Shown: positions 45,346-53,678 of the stretch, piece after piece
How positions within the stretch are numbered: position 1 is the first letter of the stretch
How the letters are laid out: the number at the start of each line of letters is the position of its first letter
DNA from: Bacillota bacterium
GTDB taxonomy: Bacteria; Bacillota; Clostridia; Lachnospirales; Lachnospiraceae
Length of the DNA: 64,000 nt
Assembly (NCBI GenBank): GCA_023386315.1
Contig: JAEWJZ010000027.1
Span: forward strand, 1-64,000
Reading direction: 5' to 3'
Position numbers and translations under genes: made by a program
Notes under the pieces: model-generated
What the model saw: only the letters and a program-made list of their open reading frames with translations
Told to the model about the DNA's origin: nothing
The model's database searches: none

Positions 45346-45356
45346 GGAGAAAACAG

Positions 45357-46034
45357 GTGTTTATAACAGTGAACGGAATCCGGCTTTATTATGAAGTTAC
45401 GGGCAAAGGACCGGCTGTGATTCTGGTCCATGGAAACGGGGAAAACCACAGCATATTTAAAGAGACAGCAGACTTACTAGGTCAGGATTATACGGTATAC
45501 GCCCTGGATTCCAGAGGACATGGGAAAAGCTCCGGAAAAGAGAACATCAGTTATGAGAAGATGGCAAAGGATGTGGCGGAATTTATCCGTCTTTTAGAGC
45601 TGGATCGTCCGGCCTACTGCGGATTCAGCGACGGAGGTATCATAGGGATACTGGCAGCTTCCAGATACCCCGGACTTTTCTCCAGGATGGTGATCTGCGG
45701 TGCCAATGCATACCCGGAAGGACTAAAGCGCAGATGGCTGATTCTGTTTGGATTCTTAGGACTGCTCTTTCATGATCCCAAGGTTCTTATGATGCTAAAC
45801 GAGCCGCAGATTTCAGGTAAGGAACTGGAACAGATTACTGTTCCAACCCTCATACTGGCCGGCGAAAGAGATATGGTTCTTACTTCCCATACACAGTATC
45901 TGGCATCGAGGATGAAAAACAGCCTTCTTAGAATTCTGCCCGGTGAGACTCATGGAAGCTATGTAATTCACAGCAGAAAACTTTATTTTTATATGAAGAA
46001 ATTTTTAAATGTACCGGGTAAAACTGAAACCTGA
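45357..46034 (+). CDS. Alpha/beta hydrolase
   Basis: 225 residues. HGNGEN near residue 24 forms the oxyanion region, the nucleophile elbow is GFSDGG (GxSxG), the Asp is in LILAGERDMV and the His in GETHGSY. GTG start preceded by AAGGAG. The substrate is unknown. Its position 11 bp after the VOC gene suggests co-transcription and perhaps a shared detoxification role; this is inference. Confidence 0.86.
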   Translation: MFITVNGIRLYYEVTGKGPAVILVHGNGENHSIFKETADLLGQDYTVYALDSRGHGKSSGKENISYEKMAKDVAEFIRLLELDRPAYCGFSDGGIIGILAASRYPGLFSRMVICGANAYPEGLKRRWLILFGFLGLLFHDPKVLMMLNEPQISGKELEQITVPTLILAGERDMVLTSHTQYLASRMKNSLLRILPGETHGSYVIHSRKLYFYMKKFLNVPGKTET

Positions 46035-46062
46035 TTTTTTTAGGGGTGTAAAGAAAAAATAC

Positions 46063-46091
46063 TTGACACCACAAAAAAAGTATTGTATGAT
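46063..46091 (+). promoter_or_regulatory. Promoter of the ylxM-ffh-rpsP cluster
   Basis: Perfect TTGACA (46063-46068), 17 bp, TATGAT (46086-46091). Transcription should start near 46098, only about 9 nt before the ylxM ATG. Confidence 0.85.
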
Positions 46092-46106
46092 ATCACAGGT
46101 GATGAT

Positions 46107-46457
46107 ATGGAGAAGATTGCAAGACAGGGACTTTTGTATGATTTCTACGGAGCTCTGCTGACAGAGCATCAAAGGAACATCTATGAAGATGTAGTATTAT
46201 ACGATTTATCCCTCAGTGAGATCGCGCAGGAACAGGGAATCAGCCGTCAGGGTGTTCATGATCTGGTAAAGCGGTGTGATAAGATTTTAGAGGGCTATGA
46301 AGAGAAGCTTCATCTGGTAGAAAAATTTGAAAAAACCAAGGGACTGGCAAGAGAAATCCGGAATTTAACTGCTGAGTTTGCCGGAACAAAGGACATGAGT
46401 CTGATCCATCGCATCGAAGAGATATCGGGCGAAATCATCGAGCTGGAAGCTCATTAG
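46107..46457 (+). CDS. ylxM: YlxM family DNA-binding protein
   Basis: 116 residues. It carries the family start MEKIARQGLLYDFYGALL, the sigma-70 region 4-like HTH (LTEHQRNIYEDVVLYDLSLS, EIAQEQGISRQGVHDLVKR) and a C-terminal helix. YlxM is always found upstream of ffh and is thought to modulate the SRP system. ATG 46107 has only AGGTGAT upstream, and the predicted transcript begins almost at that element, so the leader is unusually short. Confidence 0.92.
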   Translation: MEKIARQGLLYDFYGALLTEHQRNIYEDVVLYDLSLSEIAQEQGISRQGVHDLVKRCDKILEGYEEKLHLVEKFEKTKGLAREIRNLTAEFAGTKDMSLIHRIEEISGEIIELEAH

Positions 46458-46468
46458 GAGGGCGTTAG

Positions 46469-47824
46469 ATGGCTTTTGAGAGCTTATCCGATAAGTTACA
46501 GAATGTATTTAAGAATTTAAGAGGCAAAGGACGTTTGTCCGAAGCGGATGTGAAGACAGCCTTAAAAGAAGTTAAGATGGCTTTATTGGAAGCAGACGTT
46601 AACTTTAAGGTTGTAAAACAGTTTATCAGTGCTGTGCAGGAGAGAGCGATAGGACAGGATGTCCAGAACAGTCTGACTCCCGGCCAGATGGTAATAAAGA
46701 TTGTGAACGAAGAGCTGGTTAAGTTAATGGGCTCTGAGACAACGGAGATAGAGTTAAAACCTGCCAGTGAGATTACCGTGATTCTGATGGCTGGTCTGCA
46801 GGGTGCAGGTAAGACAACAACAACAGCCAAGATTGCCGGTAAGTTAAAGGCAAAGGGCAGAAATCCCCTTTTGGTTGCCTGTGACATCTATCGCCCCGCT
46901 GCGATTAAACAGCTGCAGATCAACGGTGAGAAGCAGGGTGTTCCGGTATTTTCCATGGGAGAGAACCAGAAGCCTGCTGATATAGCCAGGGCTGCACTTG
47001 CTTCTGCAGCAAAGAATGGCCAGAATGTTGTGATTTTAGATACGGCGGGCCGTCTTCATATTGATGAAGACATGATGAATGAGCTGATTGAGATTAAAGA
47101 CAGTGTTGAGGTTCATCAGACGATTCTGGTAGTTGATGCCATGACAGGACAGGACGCTGTGAATGTTGCCGGTATGTTCCATGAAAAGATCGGAATTGAC
47201 GGTGTCATCATTACAAAGCTGGATGGCGATACAAGAGGCGGTTCCGCACTTTCCATCCGTGCGGTCACCGGAAAACCGGTTCTTTACGTTGGTATGGGTG
47301 AAAAGCTGTCTGATCTGGAACAGTTTTATCCGGATCGTATGGCTTCCAGAATTTTAGGCATGGGAGATATTCTTTCTCTGATTGAGAAGGCGGAGACCCA
47401 GGTGGACGAAGAGAAAGCCAGAGAATTATCCCAGAAGCTCAAAAAAGCAGAATTTGATTACAATGATTTCTTGGACCAGATGACCCAGGTTAAAAACATG
47501 GGCGGCATGGCCAGCATTATGAGTATGATGCCTGGCATGGGACAGATGAAAGATATGGATATTGATGAAAAGGCCATGGACCGGGTGGAAGCGATTATCC
47601 TTTCCATGACTGCCAAAGAACGGACCAATCCCGACCTGATGAAGAACGCTTCCAGAAAGCAGCGTGTGGCACAGGGAGCAGGGGTTGATATCAGTGAAGT
47701 AAACCGGATTGTTAAGCAGTTTGATCAGATGAAGAAGATGATGAAACAGCTGCCTGGAATGCTTGGCGGAGGAAAACGCCGTGGAGGCGCAGGACTTCTT
47801 GGTAAACTGAAATTACCGTTTTAA
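46469..47824 (+). CDS. ffh: Signal recognition particle protein Ffh
   Basis: 451 residues. N domain, then the G domain with GLQGAGKTTTTAKIAG, DTAGRLHIDE and TKLDGDTRGG, and a Met-rich M domain (MGGMASIMSMMPGMGQMKDM, KKMMKQLPGML) that binds signal peptides and 4.5S/6S RNA. It targets membrane proteins cotranslationally with FtsY. GGAGG precedes the ATG, 11 bp after ylxM. Confidence 0.97.
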   Translation: MAFESLSDKLQNVFKNLRGKGRLSEADVKTALKEVKMALLEADVNFKVVKQFISAVQERAIGQDVQNSLTPGQMVIKIVNEELVKLMGSETTEIELKPASEITVILMAGLQGAGKTTTTAKIAGKLKAKGRNPLLVACDIYRPAAIKQLQINGEKQGVPVFSMGENQKPADIARAALASAAKNGQNVVILDTAGRLHIDEDMMNELIEIKDSVEVHQTILVVDAMTGQDAVNVAGMFHEKIGIDGVIITKLDGDTRGGSALSIRAVTGKPVLYVGMGEKLSDLEQFYPDRMASRILGMGDILSLIEKAETQVDEEKARELSQKLKKAEFDYNDFLDQMTQVKNMGGMASIMSMMPGMGQMKDMDIDEKAMDRVEAIILSMTAKERTNPDLMKNASRKQRVAQGAGVDISEVNRIVKQFDQMKKMMKQLPGMLGGGKRRGGAGLLGKLKLPF

Positions 47825-47908
47825 TATTACTTTGATGTTAGCAAGGCAGATTCCTGCGTCGCTATATATAAGTTTCACAATTTAAGATTTAAGGAGGTGA
47901 ATTAGAAC

Positions 47909-48151
47909 ATGGCAGTAAAAATGAGATTAAAAAGAATGGGTCAGAAAAAGGCTCCTTTCTATAGAATTGTAGTTGCAGATTCCAGATCTCCCAGAGATGG
48001 CAGATTCATCGAAGAAGTTGGATACTATGATCCTACCACAGAACCAAGCGTAATCAAGTTTAACGAAGAGAACGCTAAAAAGTGGTTAGCAACAGGTGCT
48101 CAGCCAACAGAAGTTGTAAGCAAGCTTTTAAAGATCGCCGGTATCCAGTAG
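47909..48151 (+). CDS. rpsP: 30S ribosomal protein S16
   Basis: 80 residues, typical for S16: [20 protein letters not shown] at the start, then [22 protein letters not shown]. It binds 16S rRNA during early 30S assembly. AAGGAGGTGA is a near-perfect ribosome binding site. The 84-bp gap after ffh holds a TATATA sequence but no convincing -35. Confidence 0.97.
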   Translation: MAVKMRLKRMGQKKAPFYRIVVADSRSPRDGRFIEEVGYYDPTTEPSVIKFNEENAKKWLATGAQPTEVVSKLLKIAGIQ

Positions 48152-48166
48152 TGAGAGGTGAAGCAT

Positions 48167-48394
48167 ATGAAGGAATTAGTAGAAGTAATTGCAAGAGCAC
48201 TGGTTGATAATCCAGATCATGTTGCTGTTACTGAGACTGTAAAAGACGATGAAATCGTCCTTGAACTTACGGTAGAACCTTCCGATATGGGTAAGGTAAT
48301 TGGCAAACAGGGACGAATTGCAAAAGCGATCCGCTCTGTTGTAAAAGCAGCAGCTTCCAAAGAAGATAAAAAAGTTACTGTAGAAATCCAGTAG
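48167..48394 (+). CDS. khpA: KH-domain RNA-binding protein KhpA (YlqC)
   Basis: 75 residues, a single KH domain with the GxxG loop in KVIGKQGRIAKAIR. KhpA pairs with KhpB/Jag in Firmicutes to bind RNA and influence division and wall growth. ATG 48167 follows GAGAGGTGA; a GTG nine bases earlier overlaps this site. It sits between rpsP and rimM as usual. Confidence 0.94.
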   Translation: MKELVEVIARALVDNPDHVAVTETVKDDEIVLELTVEPSDMGKVIGKQGRIAKAIRSVVKAAASKEDKKVTVEIQ

Positions 48395-48401
48395 CTTTTG
48401 T

Positions 48402-48437
48402 AAGACCGCCGGCCTGTCGGGAAGACGGTCTTCTTTT
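48402..48437 (+). terminator. Terminator-like hairpin 1 between khpA and rimM
   Basis: AAGACCG (48402-48408) pairs with CGGTCTT (48426-48432), with inner CCG/CGG, followed by CTTTT. Confidence 0.6.
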
Positions 48438-48481
48438 GCTTTCATAAACCAGTGGTTTACGAAACAATGTGGAGAATTAAG

Positions 48482-48507
48482 CCGGATAGTAATATCCGGT
48501 TTCTTTT
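48482..48507 (+). terminator. Terminator-like hairpin 2 before rimM
   Basis: CCGGATA (48482-48488) pairs with TATCCGG (48493-48499), GTAA loop, then TTTCTTTT. It lies 20 bp before the rimM start; possible attenuator. Confidence 0.55.
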
Positions 48508-48526
48508 ATATGATATGGAGAGACAA

Positions 48527-49036
48527 ATGGAAAATTTGCTAAGAGTCGGAGTGATTTCTTCCACCCATGGGGTAAAGGGAGAAGTGAAGGTGTTTCCAAC
48601 AACGGATGATTCCGCCCGTTTTAAACAGTTAAAGAAAGTGATTCTCGATACAGGCCGGGAACAGATAGATTTGGAAATTGAGGGAGTAAAATTCTTCAAA
48701 AACATGGTGATCCTGAAGTTTAAAGGATATGATTCCATTGATGAAATTGAAAAATACAAGGGTAAGGATCTTTTGATCACAAGAGATCTGGCAGTGAAAC
48801 TGGGCCCTGATGAAAACTTTATTATTGACCTCATCGGTCTTTTGGTGGTAACAGATGATGGGGAAGAACTGGGGACATTGACCGATGTGATTAAAACGGG
48901 GGCCAATGATGTCTATGAGGTTAAGATGACTGATGGCAGAGAGGTTTTACTGCCCGCAATCAAAGAATGCGTTCTGAATGTAGATCTGGAAAAGAAGACA
49001 GTCACAGTTCATATGATGGACGGGCTTCTGGATTAA
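48527..49036 (+). CDS. rimM: Ribosome maturation factor RimM
   Basis: 169 residues. The N-terminal RimM domain begins [19 protein letters not shown] and the C-terminal PRC barrel contains [17 protein letters not shown] and [11 protein letters not shown]. It aids 30S head assembly together with S19 and S16-region rRNA. ATG 48527 has GGAG six bases upstream; the ATG at 48515 overlaps that site. Two terminator-like hairpins upstream suggest expression below rpsP and khpA. Confidence 0.95.
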   Translation: MENLLRVGVISSTHGVKGEVKVFPTTDDSARFKQLKKVILDTGREQIDLEIEGVKFFKNMVILKFKGYDSIDEIEKYKGKDLLITRDLAVKLGPDENFIIDLIGLLVVTDDGEELGTLTDVIKTGANDVYEVKMTDGREVLLPAIKECVLNVDLEKKTVTVHMMDGLLD

Positions 49037-49057
49037 GGATAGGAGTGGAAATAAAGA

Positions 49058-49801
49058 ATGAATTATCATATATTGACGCTGTTTCCTGATATGGTCTTAA
49101 ACGGCTTAAATACCAGCATTATCGGAAGAGCCGCAGAAAAAGGACTTTTATCCATAGAAGCAATTGATATCAGAGACTATTCTAAGGACAAGCACCACAG
49201 TGTGGATGATTACCCATACGGTGGAGGGGCGGGAATGGTGATGCAGCCCATGCCCATATGCGAAGCTTACGACGATCTGTGCGGGAAGATCGGTAAAAAG
49301 CCTCGTGTGATTTACATGACACCCCAGGGAACTGTGTTCAATCAGACGATTGCAGGGGAACTTGCCAAAGAAGAGGATCTGGTTTTTCTTTGCGGCCACT
49401 ACGAGGGAATTGACGAGAGAGCATTAAATCTTGTGGCCACGGACTTCCTGTCCATTGGAGACTATGTGCTGACCGGCGGAGAGCTTCCTGCCATGGTCAT
49501 GATTGACTGCATCTCCCGGTTAATACCGGGCGTGTTAAATAATGAGTCCTCAGCTGAATTTGAATCCTTTCATGACAATCTGCTTGAGTATCCCCAGTAT
49601 ACCAGGCCGGAGGAGTACAGGGGATTAAAGGTTCCTGAGGTTTTATTATCCGGACACCACAAGAATATTGAAAGCTGGAGACGGGAGCAATCCATAAAGC
49701 GGACTTTAGAGCGGAGACCGGATCTTTTAAAAGAAGCGGTTCTGTCAAAAAAAGAAGAAGAATATTTAAATAAGCTTGTAAAAGAGCAGGAAAACGGTTA
49801 A
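49058..49801 (+). CDS. trmD: tRNA (guanine(37)-N(1))-methyltransferase TrmD
   Basis: 247 residues, SPOUT-knot methyltransferase. Motifs: ILTLFPDMV, YPYGGGAGMVMQP, MTPQG, LCGHYEGIDERAL, SIGDYVLTGGELPAMV and RPEEYRGLKVPEVLLSG. It makes m1G37 to prevent frameshifting. rimM-trmD is conserved, but the usual next gene, rplS, is displaced by about 2 kb here. Confidence 0.97.
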   Translation: MNYHILTLFPDMVLNGLNTSIIGRAAEKGLLSIEAIDIRDYSKDKHHSVDDYPYGGGAGMVMQPMPICEAYDDLCGKIGKKPRVIYMTPQGTVFNQTIAGELAKEEDLVFLCGHYEGIDERALNLVATDFLSIGDYVLTGGELPAMVMIDCISRLIPGVLNNESSAEFESFHDNLLEYPQYTRPEEYRGLKVPEVLLSGHHKNIESWRREQSIKRTLERRPDLLKEAVLSKKEEEYLNKLVKEQENG

Positions 49802-49830
49802 GTTTATATAGGCGGTCTTTATGGTTAAAT

Positions 49831-49886
49831 GCAAAGGCGTAGGAATAGGAGTCCATTTTCGGATTCTCTTGTTTCTGCGCTTTTTT
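49831..49886 (+). terminator. Probable terminator after trmD
   Basis: A long imperfect stem (AAA-GCG near 49833 against CGC-TTT near 49878, with AGTCC/GGATT inside) runs into TTTTTT at 49881-49886. The pairing has bulges, so the call is moderate. It would cut the ancestral trmD-rplS operon. Confidence 0.45.
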
Positions 49887-49942
49887 GACATTTTGGTAAT
49901 ACCAGATTGGTTGGAAAGTAATGGAGTTACAATAATTACAGG

Positions 49943-49971
49943 TTGACACTTAATAAAACAATATGTGTAAC
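49943..49971 (+). promoter_or_regulatory. Promoter of the two-gene cassette
   Basis: TTGACA (49943-49948), 17 bp, TGTAAC (49966-49971; 4 of 6 matches). Confidence 0.6.
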
Positions 49972-50018
49972 CGATAACATAAGAGTAGTTTTAACCAATA
50001 TATGAAGGAGTTCAGAAA

Positions 50019-51110
50019 ATGCAGGAAGAACCATATGTACCAGAAATAAATAAAGGACAAGAGGACCAATGGGAAACAGAGAACCGGTGCAGGGCATGCG
50101 GGCATGCAATGATAGACCGTTCCGAAAATCCAGATTCTGTGTTATGCAGTACCTGCCGGGAAAGATTCATTCGCTACCCGGTTCCAAAACTTTTTATATT
50201 TTTTTCAGTTATTATAGTCGTTTTAATGGCATTCGCTTTCAGCCGTTTTCCTAGAGTTTTAAAAAGCTATAAAATATATGTAAAAGCAGAAACCATGGCA
50301 GAAAATGGAGATATAGCTGCAGCTGTCGAAGGGTTGCAAACTGTTGTGGAGCAATATCCCGACTCCATTCCTGCCGCAGTCCGATTGACTGATATTGCTA
50401 TGGGGGGCGGATTTTATAGCGATGCGTCGAATGTACTTTCCAATAATTTATCCGGAAAAAGTGTAGATGAAACCACTCTTGCCAGAATGAATCAATACAT
50501 AGACAAAATCAACCGTTTCTTTAACACTTATGAAACGGTTCAAAATATGCAATCCAGTATGGAATATGCCAATTCCAATGAAGAAGCATTAATGATGGGG
50601 TATAATTATCTAATGCAGCAGTTGATTGACCCGGAGCAGGATAAGGCATTGCTTTATTATTACATGTCCATGTTTACAGAGGATGCTGATGAAGCCAGGA
50701 ACTGTCTTGAAAAATGCATTAATGAAGATGATAACATACTAGATGCAAAGATACAGTTAGCCTCTCTGTCACGTCGCCAGGGAGATTTACAATATGCTGA
50801 AAGCTGCTATAACGAAGTGCTGCTTGCTGATAAAAGCTACAGTGGGGCTTGGCGGGGGCTTGCAATTATCAGGCTTCTGGAAGGAAAGAAAGAAGAAGGT
50901 CTTAATCTGGCATTAAAAGCCTATGACCAAAATCCGCAAGGAGATTATGTTTGGGAAACTTATATAATTGCACTGAAAGAAAACACAAAAAACACGGAAG
51001 CAGATGCACTTGTTCAGGAGTATATTTCTAAAGGAAATGAATTAGATGCAGATCTTAAAAATTATCTGGATGGGAACTTATCTCTCCATAAGTATTATAT
51101 AGACGAATAA
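50019..51110 (+). CDS. Zinc-ribbon, single-pass membrane protein with TPR repeats
   Basis: 363 residues; I do not recognise a named family. An N-terminal zinc ribbon (CRACG and CSTCRERF, four Cys at about 24-46) is followed by one membrane segment (about 56-75, PKLFIFFSVIIVVLMAF) and an extracytoplasmic or periplasmic-side helical repeat region (YVKAETMAENGDIAAAVEGL onward) typical of TPRs, ending near residue 350. AAGGAG precedes the ATG and a promoter lies upstream. It is followed 15 bp later by a HELAH membrane protein; the two probably work together. Inserted between trmD and rplS. Confidence 0.75.
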   Translation: MQEEPYVPEINKGQEDQWETENRCRACGHAMIDRSENPDSVLCSTCRERFIRYPVPKLFIFFSVIIVVLMAFAFSRFPRVLKSYKIYVKAETMAENGDIAAAVEGLQTVVEQYPDSIPAAVRLTDIAMGGGFYSDASNVLSNNLSGKSVDETTLARMNQYIDKINRFFNTYETVQNMQSSMEYANSNEEALMMGYNYLMQQLIDPEQDKALLYYYMSMFTEDADEARNCLEKCINEDDNILDAKIQLASLSRRQGDLQYAESCYNEVLLADKSYSGAWRGLAIIRLLEGKKEEGLNLALKAYDQNPQGDYVWETYIIALKENTKNTEADALVQEYISKGNELDADLKNYLDGNLSLHKYYIDE

Positions 51111-51125
51111 AGAGGAGGCCTTGCT

Positions 51126-51659
51126 ATGTTTTTTGTTCCAGGTATCATCATATCGATTATCACATTTCCAGGTGTTATTATTCACGAACTCGCGCACCAG
51201 ATTTTTTGCCGTATTATGCGGGTTCCTGTATATGAGGTAAAATATTTTCAATTTTCTAATCCCTGTGGATATGTTGTGCATGAAGCAACACAGGATCCAT
51301 TAAAGACCTTTTTGATTTCCATAGGACCGTTTTTGATCAATACACTCATTGGCATGATCATTCTAGCACCTGCTGCGATAGAATTAATTGTTTTTGAAGA
51401 TTATTCAAATCCATTAAATCTATTACTTGGCTGGATCGGATTTTCAACTCTTATGCATGCTTTTCCCAGCACTGGTGATGCTAAGGTATTGGTAAATAAT
51501 ATACTGAACAATAAAAATGTCAATGTACTGGTCAAAATTATAGTAGCCCCTGTGATCGGACTGATTTATATCGGAGCACTTGGCTCCGTTATATGGTTAG
51601 ATGCTATCTATGCTATAGCAATTGCTATGATTATTCCAAACTTATTCTTGTTATTTTAA
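51126..51659 (+). CDS. HELAH-motif membrane metalloprotease-like protein (M50/DUF3267-like)
   Basis: 177 residues, very hydrophobic, with four or five membrane segments. The zinc motif HELAH is at residues 20-24 inside the first membrane segment (FPGVIIHELAHQIFCRIM), and STGDAKVL about residue 119 could supply the third ligand, as in M50-type site-2 proteases. It could be an active intramembrane protease or a chaperone-like relative. GAGGAGG precedes the ATG. Two sampled 60-base lines (51361 and 51481) have 30% and 25% G+C against about 48-50% in trmD and lepB, suggesting foreign origin. Confidence 0.72.
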   Translation: MFFVPGIIISIITFPGVIIHELAHQIFCRIMRVPVYEVKYFQFSNPCGYVVHEATQDPLKTFLISIGPFLINTLIGMIILAPAAIELIVFEDYSNPLNLLLGWIGFSTLMHAFPSTGDAKVLVNNILNNKNVNVLVKIIVAPVIGLIYIGALGSVIWLDAIYAIAIAMIIPNLFLLF

Positions 51660-51668
51660 AGAGAGGGC

Positions 51669-51697
51669 TTGCATTCGACAATCCTTTATGATAAAAT
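51669..51697 (+). promoter_or_regulatory. Promoter for rplS
   Basis: TTGCAT (51669-51674), 17 bp, TAAAAT (51692-51697). It gives rplS its own transcription downstream of the cassette. Confidence 0.65.
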
Positions 51698-51790
51698 ACA
51701 AAATGTTGTGATCAAAAGGCGATGGTCCTCTGTTACGGATTCCAGGATGAAGTATTAAGAACATCAAATAAAATCAAGGAGGTTCACACG
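51698..51790 (+). promoter_or_regulatory. rplS 5' leader, possible L19 leader RNA
   Basis: A leader of about 85 nt lies between the promoter and the rplS ATG. GGTCCT and GGATTCCAGGAT segments can form stems. An L19 autoregulatory leader is known in low-G+C Firmicutes; membership could not be tested here. Confidence 0.35.
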
Positions 51791-52138
51791 ATGAACGAAA
51801 TTATTAAGAATATTGAAGCAGCACAGTTAAAGCAGACCGTACCGGTTTTCCATGTTGGCGATACTGTAAAAGTATACAACAAGATCAAAGAGGGAACCCG
51901 CGAAAGAATCCAGATTTTTGAAGGAACCGTTATCAAGAGACAGAACGGCGGCGCAAGAGAAACCTTTACTGTAAGAAAGAACTCTAACGGTATCGGCGTT
52001 GAGAAAACCTGGCCATTACATTCCCCTTCCGTAGACAACGTTGAAGTTGTAAGAAAGGGTAAAGTAAGAAGAGCAAAACTGAATTACTTAAGAGACAGAG
52101 TTGGTAAGGCTGCTAAGGTCAAAGAACTGGTTAAATAA
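51791..52138 (+). CDS. rplS: 50S ribosomal protein L19
   Basis: 115 residues, standard length. Motifs: [60 protein letters not shown] and a basic end ([20 protein letters not shown]). It sits at the subunit interface. AAGGAGG is 8 nt before ATG 51791. It normally follows trmD directly; here it has its own promoter, leader and terminator. Confidence 0.97.
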   Translation: MNEIIKNIEAAQLKQTVPVFHVGDTVKVYNKIKEGTRERIQIFEGTVIKRQNGGARETFTVRKNSNGIGVEKTWPLHSPSVDNVEVVRKGKVRRAKLNYLRDRVGKAAKVKELVK

Positions 52139-52154
52139 TTCCGGAACATTTGAG

Positions 52155-52182
52155 GGGGACAATGTAAATTGTCCCTTTCTTT
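52155..52182 (+). terminator. rplS terminator
   Basis: GGGACAAT (52156-52163) pairs with ATTGTCCC (52168-52175), GTAA loop, then TTTCTTT. Confidence 0.8.
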
Positions 52183-52201
52183 AGTAGGTGGGGTGTCATA
52201 G

Positions 52202-52753
52202 ATGGATTTTTATCATAGTGAAGATAATAACAGGCTCCGCCATTTTGTCAACTGGATTGTTGACATCGTTGTAGTGATTGCATTTGCATGGTTTCTGGTC
52301 TATGCTTATGGAACTCAGATCGTTGTTGCAGGGCATTCCATGCTTCCCCTTTTAGCGTCCGGTGATGTGGTTTTAATGGATCGCCTGTCCTATGACTTTG
52401 GGAAGCCGGACCGGTTTGATGTGGTTGTGTTTCAAAGAGAAGACCAGAAGATGAATGTAAAGCGCATCGTTGGACTGCCGGGAGAGACGGTACAGATCAA
52501 AAACGATGAGATCTATATCAATGGCGAGAAGCTGGAAGAACCGGCAGGACTTGGCCGGATATCCCTGGCAGGGCTGGCTGAAAAGCCCATGAAGCTGGGA
52601 GAAGAGGAATATTTTTTGTTAGGAGATAACCGGGACAGCAGTGAAGACAGCCGTTTTTCCAATATCGGAAATGTAAGCGGCAGTCAGATCAAAGGAAAAA
52701 TATGGTTACGAATGCTGCCCCTTGTAAAGCTGGAATTAATTCGTTCGAAGTAG
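52202..52753 (+). CDS. lepB: Type I signal peptidase
   Basis: 183 residues, the short Gram-positive SipS-like form with one N-terminal membrane segment (about 16-36). The catalytic Ser is in VAGHSMLPLL, the Lys in MNVKRIVGLPGE, and LLGDNRDSSEDSR is box E. It cleaves Sec/Tat signal peptides outside the membrane. It follows rplS and precedes rbgA, as in many Lachnospiraceae. Confidence 0.95.
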   Translation: MDFYHSEDNNRLRHFVNWIVDIVVVIAFAWFLVYAYGTQIVVAGHSMLPLLASGDVVLMDRLSYDFGKPDRFDVVVFQREDQKMNVKRIVGLPGETVQIKNDEIYINGEKLEEPAGLGRISLAGLAEKPMKLGEEEYFLLGDNRDSSEDSRFSNIGNVSGSQIKGKIWLRMLPLVKLELIRSK

Positions 52754-52762
52754 AGGAATGTT

Positions 52763-53608
52763 ATGAATATACAATGGTATCCAGGTCACATGACCAAAGC
52801 CAAAAGGGCAATGAAGGAAGATATCAAATTAATTGATTTGATTATCGAACTGGTAGATGCAAGAGTGCCTTTAAGCAGCCGAAATCCGGATATAGATGAT
52901 CTGGGAGCGGGGAAAGCCCGCCTGATACTGCTGAATAAATCAGATCTTGCAGATGAACGGTGTAATAATGCGTGGGCGGCTTATTTTGAAGAAAAGGGCT
53001 GTCATGTTGTAAAAGTGAATTCAAAAAGCGGTGCAGGCTTAAAATCTATTAACGGTGTTGTTTTGGAAGCCTGTAAGGAAAAGATCGAACGGGACCGGAG
53101 AAGGGGAATCTTAAACCGCCCGGTACGTGCTATGGTAGTTGGAATTCCCAATGTGGGAAAGTCCACATTTATTAATTCTTTCGCAGGGAAAGCCTGTGCA
53201 AAGACAGGAAATAAGCCGGGTGTCACAAAGGGAAACCAGTGGATCCGTCTGAATAAAAGCCTGGAGCTCCTTGACACACCGGGAATATTGTGGCCAAGAT
53301 TTGAAGATCAGACGGTAGGAATCCGTCTTGCTCTCATCGGTTCCATCAACGATGAGATTTTAAATAAAGAGGAACTGGCCATGGAACTGATCCGTTTCTT
53401 AATGAAATCCTATCCTCATGTTTTATCCGAACGTTATGAGCTTTCAGCAGAAGATCCGCTGGAAGGTCTCATGCAGATCGCAAAGGCCAGAGCCTGTCTT
53501 GCAAGAGGAGGAGAACTGGATTTAAACAGAGCGGCTAATCTGCTGATTGAGGACTTCAGAAGCGGAAAACTGGGCCGTCTGACCCTGGAGATTCCGCAGC
53601 AATCATAA
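52763..53608 (+). CDS. rbgA: Ribosome biogenesis GTPase RbgA (YlqF)
   Basis: 281 residues. A circularly permuted GTPase: LLNKSDLAD (G4) precedes GIPNVGKSTFIN (G1) and LLDTPGILWP (G3); the start MNIQWYPGHMTKAKRAM is the family hallmark. It drives late 50S assembly (L6, L16 incorporation). GAGGAATG before the ATG; 9 bp after lepB. Confidence 0.96.
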   Translation: MNIQWYPGHMTKAKRAMKEDIKLIDLIIELVDARVPLSSRNPDIDDLGAGKARLILLNKSDLADERCNNAWAAYFEEKGCHVVKVNSKSGAGLKSINGVVLEACKEKIERDRRRGILNRPVRAMVVGIPNVGKSTFINSFAGKACAKTGNKPGVTKGNQWIRLNKSLELLDTPGILWPRFEDQTVGIRLALIGSINDEILNKEELAMELIRFLMKSYPHVLSERYELSAEDPLEGLMQIAKARACLARGGELDLNRAANLLIEDFRSGKLGRLTLEIPQQS

Positions 53609-53678
53609 GAATACATCAATGGGCCGGCTCATTTACAGGAGCAGGTCCTTATTTTAATCATATTACTGGAGAAAAAGG

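Noticed and set aside
49802-51660. The trmD-rplS cassette as an insertion sequence or phage remnant
   Set aside because: No transposase, integrase, terminal inverted repeat or target duplication could be seen.
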